Notes: generated by a model not told the origin, from the letters alone. A stretch of DNA of 47,468 nucleotides from Lachnoclostridium sp. UBA903 (GCA_002294045.1 DBEP01000076.1:1-47468), one strand, 5' to 3'; shown: positions 32,404 to 42,310, counted from the first letter of the stretch. Made by a program: numbers and translations.

Positions 32404-33861
32404 ATGAATATACTTCTGCAACAGAAAGCGCCCATTCACGAAGCGCTTTTAAGACATAAATCAAACCGTGTTGTGCCTTTTGATGTACCGGGACACAAAG
32501 GAGGCAGGGGGAACAAGGAACTAACGGAATTTTTAGGTGAGAATTGCATGAAGGCCGACGTTAATTCCATGAAGCCTCTGGATAATCTTTGCCATCCTAC
32601 TTCCGTCATCCGTGAGGCGGAACAGATTGCGGCAGATGCCTTTGATGCAAAAGCAGCATTTTTTATAGTAAATGGAACAACTGCCTCTGTACAGGGGATG
32701 ATTATGTCCGTCTGTAAAGCGGGGGATAAAATTATTATGCCCAGAAATGTGCACCGGAGTGCTATTAACGCCTTAGTAGTCTGCGGTGCTGTTCCTGTGT
32801 ATGTAAATCCGGGAGTCAGCAAGGATTTAGGGATACCTTTAGGCATGTCATTATCCGATGTAAAAAAAACAATTCGGAATAACCCGGATGCAAAAGCAAT
32901 TCTAGTGAATAATCCCACTTATTATGGTATATGCTCTGACTTGAGAGAAATTGTGGAATTTGCACATGAGCACGGAGTGAAAGTACTGGCAGATGAGGCC
33001 CATGGCACCCATTTTTATTTTGGCGGGGACATGCCGGTTTCCGCTATGGAGGCAGGAGCAGATATGGCGGCCGTAAGTATGCATAAAACCGGAGGCTCTC
33101 TTACTCAGAGTTCTTTTTTACTATGCGGGGAAGGGATAAATCCCCATCAGGTAAGACAGGTCATCAATTTGACCCAGACTACCAGCGGCTCCTACCTGCT
33201 GTTGGTTTCCCTGGATATTGCAAGGAAGAACCTAAGCTTAAACGGCAGGGAATTGTTTCAAAAAACAGTGGAAATTACGGAATATGCCAGAGGAGAAATT
33301 AATAAACTGGGCGGGTATTATGCCTTTGGGAAAGAACTTATTGATAAAGATGCCGTCTATGATTTTGACCCGACCAAATTGTCGGTTCATACCAGAAATA
33401 TGGGATTGGCCGGAATAGAGGTTTATGACCTGTTAAGGGATGAGTACGGTATTCAGATTGAATTCGGGGATATCAGCAATTTCCTTGCCATTATATCGGC
33501 CGGCGACAGAGCTCTGGAAATTGAAAGGTTAATTGCCTCCCTTTCGGAAATCCGGCGCCTGTATGGGAAAGAAGACAAATCGGATATGTTTGACCATGAA
33601 TATATTAATCCCGATGTGGTTTATGCACCCCAGCAGGCTTTCTACAGTCCGAAAAAATCTTTGCCTATCCGGAAAACAGCCGGAAAAATCTGCGGTGAGT
33701 TTGTTATGTGTTATCCGCCGGGCATACCCATACTTGCGCCGGGCGAGAGGGTAACCGGAGAGATTATTAATTATATTTTATATGCCAAAGAAAAAGGCTG
33801 TCTTCTTACGGGAACCGAGGATATGGCAGTTAATAATATTAACGTGGTGGAGGTGGATTAA
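32404..33861 (+). CDS. Orn/Lys/Arg decarboxylase, fold type I (probably arginine decarboxylase)
   Basis: This is a 485-residue PLP decarboxylase of the Bacillus SpeA/YaaO class. Landmarks are FDVPGHKGG near the N-terminus, FIVNGTTASVQG, ADEAHGTHF and the PLP lysine Lys228 in SMHKTGGS. The C-terminal region carries CYPPGIPILAPGE, common to the class. The substrate may be arginine, lysine or ornithine; arginine (giving agmatine) is favoured by the polyamine genes around it, but motif reading cannot settle it. It overlaps speE by one base (TAATG), so the two are coupled. No agmatinase, agmatine deiminase or carbamoylputrescine amidase is visible in the window. Confidence 0.9.
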   Translation: MNILLQQKAPIHEALLRHKSNRVVPFDVPGHKGGRGNKELTEFLGENCMKADVNSMKPLDNLCHPTSVIREAEQIAADAFDAKAAFFIVNGTTASVQGMIMSVCKAGDKIIMPRNVHRSAINALVVCGAVPVYVNPGVSKDLGIPLGMSLSDVKKTIRNNPDAKAILVNNPTYYGICSDLREIVEFAHEHGVKVLADEAHGTHFYFGGDMPVSAMEAGADMAAVSMHKTGGSLTQSSFLLCGEGINPHQVRQVINLTQTTSGSYLLLVSLDIARKNLSLNGRELFQKTVEITEYARGEINKLGGYYAFGKELIDKDAVYDFDPTKLSVHTRNMGLAGIEVYDLLRDEYGIQIEFGDISNFLAIISAGDRALEIERLIASLSEIRRLYGKEDKSDMFDHEYINPDVVYAPQQAFYSPKKSLPIRKTAGKICGEFVMCYPPGIPILAPGERVTGEIINYILYAKEKGCLLTGTEDMAVNNINVVEVD

Positions 33862-34709
33862 TGGAGTTATGGTATACGGAAAATCATACGGAAGAAGCAC
33901 GTTTTTCGATTAAAATCGACCGCCAGATAATCAGCCTACAAAGCGATTTTCAAAGAATCGATGTATTTGAATCCAGGGAATTCGGCAGGATTTTAACTTT
34001 GGACGGTTATCTTATGGTAACGGAAAAGGATGAGTTTATTTATCATGATATGATAACCCATGTTGCAATGGCGACCAATCAAGATATTCGGATGGTGTTG
34101 GTAATTGGTGCCGGAGACGGGGGTACGGTCCGGGAACTGCTCCGTTATAAGACCATTGCTCATATTGATATGGTGGAAATTGACGAAGAAGTGGTTAAGG
34201 TATGTAAGGAATATCTGCCCGTAACGGCCTGCGGCCTGACGGATGAAAGGGTGCATTTGTATTTTGAGGACGGTTTGAAATATGTACGAAGGCAGGAAGG
34301 GCAATACGACCTGATTATCGTAGATTCCACGGATCCCTTCGGTCCGGGAGAAGGGCTGTTTACCAAAGAATTTTACGGCAATTGTTACCGTGCCCTCAAT
34401 GAGACGGGAATATTGGTAAATCAGCATGAAAGTATGTATTATTCTTCTTATGCGGCTTCCATGAAGCGTGCCCATCAGAGAATAAAGGATACCTTTCCCG
34501 TTGCTAAAATTTATCAGGCCCATATACCCACCTATCCGTCCGGTCACTGGCTGTTTGGATTTGCTTCAAAAAAGTTTGACCCAATCCGGGATTTGAATGC
34601 GGATAAATGGAACCAATTAGGGCTGAAAACCAGGTATTATAATACGGATTTGCATGTGGGAGCTTTTGCTGTCCCCAATTATATAAAAGAGCAACTGGAA
34701 AGTGAATAG
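33861..34709 (+). CDS. speE: Spermidine synthase (SpeE)
   Basis: SpeE transfers an aminopropyl group from decarboxylated SAM to putrescine or a related diamine. It has 282 residues, standard for the family. Seen are the N-terminal ELWYTENHTE, the gatekeeper region LDGYLMVTEKDEFIYHDM, the SAM motif VIGAGDGGTVRELL, the acidic EIDEEVV and the catalytic loop IIVDSTDPFGPGE. It starts on the stop codon of the decarboxylase. Substrate could be putrescine, cadaverine or agmatine depending on the upstream enzyme. Confidence 0.95.
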   Translation: MELWYTENHTEEARFSIKIDRQIISLQSDFQRIDVFESREFGRILTLDGYLMVTEKDEFIYHDMITHVAMATNQDIRMVLVIGAGDGGTVRELLRYKTIAHIDMVEIDEEVVKVCKEYLPVTACGLTDERVHLYFEDGLKYVRRQEGQYDLIIVDSTDPFGPGEGLFTKEFYGNCYRALNETGILVNQHESMYYSSYAASMKRAHQRIKDTFPVAKIYQAHIPTYPSGHWLFGFASKKFDPIRDLNADKWNQLGLKTRYYNTDLHVGAFAVPNYIKEQLESE

Positions 34710-34774
34710 AACCTGTAACGAAAGTCAAAAAATTACTACAGAGTAATAAAATACAACCTAAAGGAGGAATTCTC

Positions 34775-35974
34775 ATGGGCAAAGCGTTAATTATCGGCGC
34801 CGGGGGCGTAGCCAGTGTTGTAGTGCATAAATGCTGCCAGAATCCCGATGTATTTGAGGAAATATTAATAGCCAGCAGGACCGTGTCAAAATGCGATGCA
34901 TTAAAGGAAAAATTACAGGGCGGAAAAACAAAAATTTCCACTGCACGTCTGGATGCGGACAATAAGCCGGAAATCATTGCCTTAATTAACCGGTTTCAGC
35001 CGGATATTGTTATTAATGTGGCGCTGCCGTACCAGGATTTAACCATTATGGACGCCTGCCTTGCAACCAAAGTGGATTATCTGGATACGGCTAATTATGA
35101 GCCGCCGGATACGGCTAAATTTGAGTACAAGTGGCAGTGGGCTTACCGGGAGAAATTTAAAGAGGCCGGTATTACGGCAGTACTTGGCTGCGGTTTTGAC
35201 CCGGGTGTAACAGGCGTATTTTCGGCTTACGCCATGAAGCACCATTTTGATGAAATCCGCCAGATTGATATTCTGGATGCCAATGCGGGGGATCACGGCT
35301 ACCCCTTTGCCACCAATTTTAATCCGGAGATTAATATCCGCGAAGTAACGGCTAAGGGCAGTTATTATGAAAACGGGAAATTTATTGAGACAGAGCCTAT
35401 GTCCGTTAAGAGGGTATATGATTTCCCTGAAATCGGTTCTAAGGACATGTACCTTCTGCACCATGAGGAAATGGAATCCCTGGCGGAAAATATCAGGGGA
35501 ATTCAAAAAATCCGCTTCTGGATGACCTTTTCCGAGGGTTATTTAACCCATCTTAAGGTCCTTGAGAACGTGGGAATGACTTCCATAGAACCCATCGAAT
35601 TCGAAGGTAAAAAAATTGTTCCCCTTCAGTTTTTAAAGGCGGTTCTTCCGGACCCTGCTTCCCTGGGGCCCAGAACAAAGGGAAAAACCAATATCGGATG
35701 TATCTATCAGGGTATAAAAGGCGGACAGCCTGAGAATTATTATATCTATAACGTATGTGACCATGAGGAATGTTATAAAGAGGTCGGTTCCCAGGCGATT
35801 TCCTATACTACGGGAGTACCGGCCATGATCGGTGCCATGATGGTATTAACCGGCAAATGGAAAAGGCCCGGAGTCTTTAATGTGGAAGAGTTTGATCCGG
35901 ACCCCTTTATGGAACAATTAAATAAACAGGGATTGCCTTGGAAGGAAGATTTTAATCCTGTATTAGTAGATTAG
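34775..35974 (+). CDS. Carboxynorspermidine/carboxyspermidine dehydrogenase (saccharopine dehydrogenase family)
   Basis: This is a 399-residue NAD(P)-dependent reductase of the Lys9/saccharopine dehydrogenase family. The N-terminal Rossmann motif is ALIIGAGGVASVV, and the body shows GCGFDPGVTGVFSAYA and DANAGDHGYPFATNFNP, typical of carboxynorspermidine dehydrogenase. The enzyme joins aspartate semialdehyde to a diamine by reductive amination to give carboxyspermidine or a close relative. AAAGGAGGA precedes the ATG. The decarboxylase that completes this route follows at once, which makes this assignment stronger than a lysine-pathway role. Confidence 0.9.
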   Translation: MGKALIIGAGGVASVVVHKCCQNPDVFEEILIASRTVSKCDALKEKLQGGKTKISTARLDADNKPEIIALINRFQPDIVINVALPYQDLTIMDACLATKVDYLDTANYEPPDTAKFEYKWQWAYREKFKEAGITAVLGCGFDPGVTGVFSAYAMKHHFDEIRQIDILDANAGDHGYPFATNFNPEINIREVTAKGSYYENGKFIETEPMSVKRVYDFPEIGSKDMYLLHHEEMESLAENIRGIQKIRFWMTFSEGYLTHLKVLENVGMTSIEPIEFEGKKIVPLQFLKAVLPDPASLGPRTKGKTNIGCIYQGIKGGQPENYYIYNVCDHEECYKEVGSQAISYTTGVPAMIGAMMVLTGKWKRPGVFNVEEFDPDPFMEQLNKQGLPWKEDFNPVLVD

Positions 35975-35987
35975 AAGGTCGATTAGA

Positions 35988-37139
35988 ATGATTGGAGTTA
36001 AGATGAATTTTGATGTAAAAAGCCTTCCGACTCCCGCTTATATCGTAGACGAAAGTCTGCTGAAGAAAAACCTGGAAATACTAAAACAGGTATCCGTACA
36101 GACGGGCTGTAAAATCCTGCTGGCGCAAAAGGCGTTCTCCATGTTTTCGGAATATCCCTTAATCGGTAACTACCTTCAGGGAACCACAGCCAGCAGCCTT
36201 TATGAAGCCAGGCTTGGCAGGGAAGAGATGAAAGGTGAAGTACACATATTTTCACCTGCTTACCGGGAAGATGAAATAGAGGAAATCCTTTCCCTGTGCG
36301 ACCACATAGTATTTAATTCCTTTGCCCAGTGGAAAAGGTTTAAGCCGGCGGTAAAGGCTTTAAAGAAAGAAGCCGGCTGCGGAATCCGGATTAATCCGGA
36401 ATATTCGGAGATTGAAACAGATATTTACAACCCCTGTATTCCGGGTTCCAGGTTCGGAGTAACTTTGTCCAGGTTTGAAACGGAAGAGCTGGAGGGAATT
36501 GACGGCTTACACTTTCATACCATGTGTGAACAGAATTCCGATGTGCTTAAACGTACCATAAAGGTAGTGGATGAGAAATTCGGTAAGTTTATCGCGAAAA
36601 TGAAATGGATTAATTTCGGCGGCGGCCACCACATAACCAGGCCGGATTATGACATAGAGACACTGGTTCATACCATCCTGTTTATAAAGGAAAAATACGG
36701 TGTTGACGTATACCTGGAACCGGGTGAGGCAGTTGCACTGAATACGGGATACCTGGCAGCGAAGGTACTGGATACTTTCGTAAACGGCATGGATATAGCC
36801 ATTCTGGATACTTCTGCGGCCTGCCATATGCCGGATGTTCTTGAGATGCCTTACCGTCCGGAGATAATCGGTGCAGGCAGGCCCGGAGAATATCCCTTTA
36901 CTTACCGTCTTGGAGGCCCTACCTGTCTGGCGGGAGATATCATCGGGGATTACTCCTTTAAGAAACCTTTAGCGGCAGGAGACATCCTGGTATTCTGCGA
37001 CATGGCACATTATACCATGGTTAAGAATACCACTTTCAACGGAATCGGCCTGCCCGCCATAGCAGCCTGGAACCCGGAAGAGGGAATAAAAATTATTCGG
37101 CGTTTTGGTTATGAAGATTTTAAAAACAGGCTTTCATGA
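35988..37139 (+). CDS. nspC: Carboxynorspermidine/carboxyspermidine decarboxylase (NspC)
   Basis: This is a 383-residue PLP decarboxylase of the alanine-racemase fold (fold type III). Conserved parts are LPTPAYIVDE, the PLP lysine in LLAQKAFSMF, HFHTMCEQNSD, WINFGGGHHITRPDYD, LEPGEAVALNTGY and DTSAACHMPDVLEMPYRP. It removes the carboxyl group from carboxy(nor)spermidine to give the triamine. Two starts are possible: 35988 (AGAAGG upstream, used here) and 36003 (GGAG upstream). It ends the polyamine gene set and is followed by a strong terminator. Confidence 0.95.
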   Translation: MIGVKMNFDVKSLPTPAYIVDESLLKKNLEILKQVSVQTGCKILLAQKAFSMFSEYPLIGNYLQGTTASSLYEARLGREEMKGEVHIFSPAYREDEIEEILSLCDHIVFNSFAQWKRFKPAVKALKKEAGCGIRINPEYSEIETDIYNPCIPGSRFGVTLSRFETEELEGIDGLHFHTMCEQNSDVLKRTIKVVDEKFGKFIAKMKWINFGGGHHITRPDYDIETLVHTILFIKEKYGVDVYLEPGEAVALNTGYLAAKVLDTFVNGMDIAILDTSAACHMPDVLEMPYRPEIIGAGRPGEYPFTYRLGGPTCLAGDIIGDYSFKKPLAAGDILVFCDMAHYTMVKNTTFNGIGLPAIAAWNPEEGIKIIRRFGYEDFKNRLS

Positions 37140-37164
37140 AAGCCTTCTGCCCGTCCGGGCTCCT

Positions 37165-37214
37165 AAGGGGCTGCTGCAAAATAGTCAAATTAACTATTTT
37201 GCAGCAGCCCCTTT
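37165..37214 (+). terminator. Strong terminator of the polyamine operon
   Basis: A perfect 21-bp stem (37165-37185 with 37193-37213), loop of 7, ends in CCCCTTT. Confidence 0.9.
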
Positions 37215-37243
37215 AACCAAAATATGTGAGATGAGGAATCAAA

Positions 37244-38809
37244 TTGATTAAAGTAATGTTAATTGACGATGAAATAATGGCGCTGAATTATATGAAATCC
37301 CTGATTAATTGGGAGGATTACGGATTCGAAATAACGGCAATGGAGACCAACGCGGTAAAAGGTCTTGCAATTTTAAAAAAAGAAATTGTTGACGTGATTT
37401 TTGCAGATATCAGAATGCCGGGAATGGACGGGCTGAAATTCAGTGAAAAAGCATTGGAATTCAACAGCAGGTTAAAGATTATTCTTCTGACTTCCTATGG
37501 TGACTTTGATTATGCAAAAAAGGCATTAAATATCGGGGTATCAAATTACCTTCTAAAGCATGAAACAAAAGCGGACAGCTTAATCAAAGAATTAGAGAAT
37601 CTAAAAGCGGAAATTACGGAGATGAAACATAATGATAAAGCGGTGCTAGGACAATTAGTCCATAAATTGCTTACTTTACCGGATATCATTTTACCCGAAG
37701 AAAAAGAGACAATGAAAAAAATACTTCATCTCGATAAGAGGAATCTTATATCCTACCTGGTGATTCTGGATATTCCCTTCCGGCTGTATGATACAAATAA
37801 GCACTATGACAGCGGCCAGGTAGACGAAGATGCAATTGTAAGCTATATGGAGCTGAATTACAATAATATGATTACAATCGGCTTAAAAAACGGCCGCTGG
37901 CTGGTATTAAATGTTTTTGAACCGGTAATCAGCCAAAGGCGGATACTGGATGAAACCTATATGGCAGCTTATGGTTTGCAAAGATATGTATTCCAGCAGT
38001 ATGAAAGAACCGTATCCGTCATTCCTTCCCCGGCATTTAATAGTATTGAGGAATTACCCCATGTTTACCGGAGCTTAACGGATATTTCCAGGTATCTGGC
38101 CTTCTATGACAAGAACAAAATTCTTTTTGGCAGGGATATTTCGCCGAAATCTCTAATGGAAAAAAGCAAAATCGACGTCATACTGTCAGGGATACAAAAA
38201 GGACTGGTTCAGAGAGAGCTGGAATCCATACTAAAAAACATAGATATGTTTTTTGGAATCTGTATCCGGAATCTGGATGTGAAAGCATTTTATTATTTCA
38301 GCGGCCAGCTGTACCAGCTCCTGGTAAATTATGTTAAAGGAGTGCAGATAGAGTATTATGAACAGGAAGCTAAAAAAGATTTGGATAATATCTATTCCGC
38401 ATCCCAACTCCATGCATGGTTTGCATTACAGTTTGAGACGGTTATGAAGAAAATTACGGATCGGAAACTGGAACGGTATTCTCCGAAAGTGCGGGAAGCC
38501 ATAAGGTATATATTAAATCATTACCAGTCCGATATAAAAATAGAGGATGTGGCAAACAGCGTAAACGTAAGCGGTGAATATTTAAGGCATTTATTCCGGG
38601 AAGAAACAGGCAGGGGATACAGTGAATACCTGACGGACTTAAGAATGCAAAAAGCAAAGGAACTGCTGGCAGAAGGAAAATATAAATTATATGAAATTGC
38701 GGCATTGGTAGGTTATAGTTCCGGTGCGTATTTCAGCTCCGTATTTAAAAAGACCACAGGAATCAATCCACAGGAATATAAAGGTGAAACGGATGAAAAA
38801 CAGGTTTAA
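37244..38809 (+). CDS. YesN-type response regulator (receiver plus AraC domain)
   Basis: This 521-residue protein pairs an N-terminal receiver domain with a C-terminal AraC/XylS double helix-turn-helix. The phosphoacceptor is Asp55 (FADIRMPG) with Asp8/Asp9 in the acidic pocket. The AraC domain spans about residues 420-515 (IEDVANSVNVSGEYLRHLFR, then EIAALVGYSSGAYFSSVFKK). It starts at TTG 37244, preceded by GAGGAA. The kinase gene overlaps its 3' end by 17 bp. Such pairs usually activate the sugar ABC transporter next to them, here the genes from 40.9 kb on. Confidence 0.93.
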   Translation: MIKVMLIDDEIMALNYMKSLINWEDYGFEITAMETNAVKGLAILKKEIVDVIFADIRMPGMDGLKFSEKALEFNSRLKIILLTSYGDFDYAKKALNIGVSNYLLKHETKADSLIKELENLKAEITEMKHNDKAVLGQLVHKLLTLPDIILPEEKETMKKILHLDKRNLISYLVILDIPFRLYDTNKHYDSGQVDEDAIVSYMELNYNNMITIGLKNGRWLVLNVFEPVISQRRILDETYMAAYGLQRYVFQQYERTVSVIPSPAFNSIEELPHVYRSLTDISRYLAFYDKNKILFGRDISPKSLMEKSKIDVILSGIQKGLVQRELESILKNIDMFFGICIRNLDVKAFYYFSGQLYQLLVNYVKGVQIEYYEQEAKKDLDNIYSASQLHAWFALQFETVMKKITDRKLERYSPKVREAIRYILNHYQSDIKIEDVANSVNVSGEYLRHLFREETGRGYSEYLTDLRMQKAKELLAEGKYKLYEIAALVGYSSGAYFSSVFKKTTGINPQEYKGETDEKQV

Positions 38810-40562
38810 GCCCGGCATAAAAGGCAAGATTATATTGAGCACAATGGTGATAATTGCAAGTATTATACTGGTACTTGGCATAGTGGTATACCGGAATTTC
38901 AGCAATATTCTTCTGGATAATGCAATTAAAGATAACCAGAAGAGACTGGAAGAAATAACGGAACAACTGGATTCTATCGAAAATCAGATGGCTTATATTG
39001 CGGATTATATTATAACGGATCATTCGGTAGCGGAATATACCCATGCAGAGTCCGGCAGAACACAGGCAGAAATAAACGATGATGTTTATAATATGAAATC
39101 CATACTGACCAGATTTGTAGTAATTAATCAATATCTGACCGGAATATCCATGCTCCGTGATGACGGGGTAGCTTTTACCAATCACGCTAATCTGGACCGG
39201 GATTATGTTTCTAATTATGTTTCCAACCTGTTAAAAGCCAAAGAGGAAAAGAATACGGATAACAGGAGGTTTACCAATTACCATAAGATATACGCCAATA
39301 ATATCGAGAAAAGCATGAATGTAATCACTTATATCGCCCGTTATAACAACATAAATTATCCGGATGAAGTAAATTATCTTTTTCTCGACGTTCCCTATGA
39401 TACGATTATAAAGATTATGGAACAGGGGGAAAGTGAATTTGACAGGGTTATTCTGCTTAACAGGGAAAATGAAGTGTATTACGGAAAAACGGATTTGCCG
39501 ACAGGCGTTTATGAAAAATTAAGTACCGGTGAAACTTCCGGGATGCTTGAGGAAGGAGAAAATATATATATTTTAAATATTGGGGAAAACAGCAATTGGA
39601 AAACCATTGTATCCATATCAAAATCCAAGCTTTTTGCTGCCATTACACCGGTTATGTATGCCTTTGTAATTGCCTTTGTATTGTGCTTTCTTGTATTAAC
39701 CCTGATACTGATTGTAATATTGAGCGGAATTATTAAACCCATTAAGAGTCTGTCCGAAGGTATGAAACAGGTATCCAAAGGGGATTATAAGGTAAGAATC
39801 CACGTTCATAGCAGGGACGAGATTGAAGAACTGGCCGATGGATTTAATATTATGACTTCAAAGATTGAACAGTCCATAGCGGAATCCGTACGTTATGAAA
39901 AAACGAAAAGAAAACTTCAGCTGGATCTTTTAATGAATCAGATTAATCCCCACTTTATTTATAATACCTTAAACACCGTAATTTATATGGCCCATGCGAA
40001 TAAGACACAAGCGGTGGAGGATGTTACCTATTCCCTGATTAATGTTTTACAGGACTCGGTGAAAATCGGAAAAGAATCCATTTGTGATTATATTCATGTG
40101 GAACTGGATATTATCCGGAATTATATGAAAATCCAACAGTACCGTTATCCGGACCGTTTTCATTTTCAGGCGGAATGTGATGATAATTTACTAAGGCTTG
40201 TGATTCCTAAAATGGTAATCCAGCCCCTGGTTGAAAATGCATTATTCCATGGGGCATGTCTTTGTGAGCATATCTGCGAGATTCGAGTGACGGTAAAAAA
40301 AGTAATGGTTCAGGACAAAACGGAGCGTATCGAAATCTGTGTTATGGATAACGGCATAGGAATGAAGGAAGAAGCCTTAAGGAATTGCTTTCATGTGAAG
40401 AAAGCGGCGAAGGGTTCCAACCAGACCAGAAGCATAGGGCTTGCCAATATTAAAGAAAGGCTTGCTTTTATTTATGGTACGGAACAGACTATTCAGGTAT
40501 ACAGTAAATTAAATGAAGGTACGAAGGTGACGATTACCGTACCGATTCAGGAAAGTCTTTAG
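38793..40562 (+). CDS. YesM-type sensor histidine kinase
   Basis: This is a 589-residue membrane kinase. A first membrane helix (about 12-34), an extracellular Cache-like sensory region (about 35-280), a second helix (about 288-312), a HAMP domain (about 313-365), a His_kinase domain with the phosphoacceptor His387 in INPHFIYNTL, and an HATPase domain (NALFHGA, DNGIGM, GLANIKERL) follow in order. The ATG at 38793 is preceded by AAAGGTG and overlaps the regulator gene by 17 bp. It likely senses an extracellular sugar or a binding protein bound to it. Confidence 0.94.
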   Translation: MKNRFKPGIKGKIILSTMVIIASIILVLGIVVYRNFSNILLDNAIKDNQKRLEEITEQLDSIENQMAYIADYIITDHSVAEYTHAESGRTQAEINDDVYNMKSILTRFVVINQYLTGISMLRDDGVAFTNHANLDRDYVSNYVSNLLKAKEEKNTDNRRFTNYHKIYANNIEKSMNVITYIARYNNINYPDEVNYLFLDVPYDTIIKIMEQGESEFDRVILLNRENEVYYGKTDLPTGVYEKLSTGETSGMLEEGENIYILNIGENSNWKTIVSISKSKLFAAITPVMYAFVIAFVLCFLVLTLILIVILSGIIKPIKSLSEGMKQVSKGDYKVRIHVHSRDEIEELADGFNIMTSKIEQSIAESVRYEKTKRKLQLDLLMNQINPHFIYNTLNTVIYMAHANKTQAVEDVTYSLINVLQDSVKIGKESICDYIHVELDIIRNYMKIQQYRYPDRFHFQAECDDNLLRLVIPKMVIQPLVENALFHGACLCEHICEIRVTVKKVMVQDKTERIEICVMDNGIGMKEEALRNCFHVKKAAKGSNQTRSIGLANIKERLAFIYGTEQTIQVYSKLNEGTKVTITVPIQESL

Positions 40563-40688
40563 TCTGCCAGGAAAGTTCTTTTTAGAAAGCTTAAGGAATA
40601 AAGATATCTTTATATTATTACCAAGGAAGGGGATTTTTCGGCAGTTCTGCCAGAGAAGGATTTGTTAAAGATAAATAATTAAATGAAG
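40563..40688. other. AT-rich spacer after the YesM gene
   Basis: Part of the 334-bp gap between the kinase and the binding-protein gene. It contains a perfect 16-bp palindrome (40598-40613, ATAAAGATATCTTTAT), which could be an operator, and no supported gene. The rest of the gap holds repeat copy C, a terminator and the leader of the binding protein gene. Confidence 0.5.
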
Positions 40689-40758
40689 CGTAGTGTGAAA
40701 TGTCTTTTATTTCACACTTATTATTTAGGCAGTATCGCAAGCAAGCTTGCGATATGCA
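40689..40758 (+). repeat. Two-hairpin dispersed repeat, copy C
   Basis: This is the most regular copy. Hairpin 1 is GTGTGAAAT...ATTTCACAC; a linker TTATTATTTAGGCAG follows; hairpin 2 is TATCGCAAG-CAAG-CTTGCGATA (40733-40754), ending TGCA. Confidence 0.88.
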
Positions 40759-40771
40759 GGAGTGTTATTAT

Positions 40772-40808
40772 AAAAAACGGTTATTGGAGTTAAAAATAAC
40801 CGTTTTTT
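40772..40808 (+). terminator. Rho-independent terminator before the solute-binding protein gene
   Basis: A 14-bp stem (40772-40785 with 40795-40808) whose arms start with six A and end with six T. It can act in both directions and ends transcription from the two-component operon. Confidence 0.85.
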
Positions 40809-40896
40809 ATATAAAATAACCGATTTTTTGTAATGATGAAAATAAGATTGTACGTTAGAATAACGATATCAAATGAAAGGAAAGGGATGGAGATTT

Positions 40897-42261
40897 ATGA
40901 AATTAAAGAATGTATTGGGGATATTGCTGGTATTTGTTTTGGTTACCGCAAGCCTTGCCGGCTGTGAAAAAAAGAAGGATGCAGCCCAAAACGCGGAAGA
41001 AACGCAGGAACAGACGGGGGAAACGAAAAGCCGGGAATTTAATATCAGCGCAGATACAAAGGGGGAAATAACCATCTGGGACTGGAACTCGGCTTATGAA
41101 GAAAAGATGTATCCTTATTTTCAAAAAGCTTATCCGAATATTAAAGTGAATTATGTAACCGTGGCACACGGTGATTACATGCAGAAACTACAGAGTGCAA
41201 TAGCAACGGGAACCGGAGTGCCGGATATCATATTGGGAGAAGGCGCCTGGAGAGGTAAATTATTCGACATGGGTATCCTGGAAGACTTAGAGGCGGCGCC
41301 ATATAACATTCAAAGATTTGAAATGTTTGATTACTTAATTGATTCCATGACGGATTCTGCCGGAAAATTAGTTGGTGTTGACCAATCCATTGCACCGGCC
41401 GGTTTTGCATATAAAAGAGATATGGCAATTCAATATCTGGGAACGGATGATACGGATGAAATCTATGAAATGATCGGTACCTGGGACAAATTCATTGAAA
41501 CAGGCAAGACGGTGGCGGAAAAGAGCAATGGTAAAGTTAAGCTGCTTGCGGGCTTCGGTGACGTTTTATATGCAACCAAAGGCCAGACAAGCCGTCGGTA
41601 TGTGGACGGAAACACCATTGATATCACAAGCAGGATGACAGAAGCGTTAGAGACTGCTATTAAGGTAAGAGATGCCGGAATTCTTGGCGATAATGAATTG
41701 GATACGCCAAGCTGGAACGCGGAATTTGCGGAAGATGAAACCATATTCTTTCCCTCTGCGCCATGGAGCTGCGAATGGCATATAGCAGCCAACGATCCGG
41801 AAGGAGCCGGTAACTGGGGACTTACCAAAGCACCGGAAAGCGGATATACAAAGGGAGGCACCTCGGTAAGTATATACAAGGATTCACCCAATAAAGAAGC
41901 GGCATTTGCTTATTTGAAATGGACTTATTTTTCCGTAGAAGGAAGCATAGTAAGCAGGGATGCAATTGGCCAGTATTCTTCCTTAAAAGAATGCTATGAA
42001 GGCGAGAACGCAATCTATAATGAGCCGGGTGCATACGATGAATTCTTTGGGGGACAGAATCTTGCAAAATATTTTGTGGAGGAAATCATTCCTAATATAA
42101 ACGGAACTCAGCAGGAAACAGGTTATGAAACAATTGTAACGGAGGTATTTAATAAATTAAATCCTACCCTGGCGACGGATATGAGTATCACGGCGGCTGA
42201 TGCCATTGAATTATACAAAGAAGAAATCAGTTTAAAGGCTATGGATGCCGAAGTTAAATAG
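40897..42261 (+). CDS. Extracellular sugar-binding lipoprotein (family 1 solute-binding protein)
   Basis: This 454-residue lipoprotein captures a sugar outside the cell for the CUT1 transporter encoded next to it. The signal peptide ends in a lipobox with Cys23 (TASLAGC), followed by a charged linker rich in Lys, Glu and Thr. The mature part begins ITIWDWNSAYEEKMYPYFQKAYP and contains VPDIILGEGAWRGKL and the aromatic-rich regions typical of family 1 binding proteins. The ATG at 40897 has GGATGGAG upstream; an in-frame ATG at 40873 lacks an RBS. A terminator after it should make it more abundant than the permeases. Confidence 0.94.
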   Translation: MKLKNVLGILLVFVLVTASLAGCEKKKDAAQNAEETQEQTGETKSREFNISADTKGEITIWDWNSAYEEKMYPYFQKAYPNIKVNYVTVAHGDYMQKLQSAIATGTGVPDIILGEGAWRGKLFDMGILEDLEAAPYNIQRFEMFDYLIDSMTDSAGKLVGVDQSIAPAGFAYKRDMAIQYLGTDDTDEIYEMIGTWDKFIETGKTVAEKSNGKVKLLAGFGDVLYATKGQTSRRYVDGNTIDITSRMTEALETAIKVRDAGILGDNELDTPSWNAEFAEDETIFFPSAPWSCEWHIAANDPEGAGNWGLTKAPESGYTKGGTSVSIYKDSPNKEAAFAYLKWTYFSVEGSIVSRDAIGQYSSLKECYEGENAIYNEPGAYDEFFGGQNLAKYFVEEIIPNINGTQQETGYETIVTEVFNKLNPTLATDMSITAADAIELYKEEISLKAMDAEVK

Positions 42262-42272
42262 ACCATATATTC

Positions 42273-42302
42273 CGGCTGCCGGTACAATAGGCAGCCGTTT
42301 TT
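42273..42302 (+). terminator. Partial terminator between binding protein and permease genes
   Basis: An 8-bp GC-rich stem (42273-42280 with 42290-42297) followed by five T. Inside an operon it likely acts as an attenuator. Confidence 0.75.
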
Positions 42303-42310
42303 ATCGGGTT

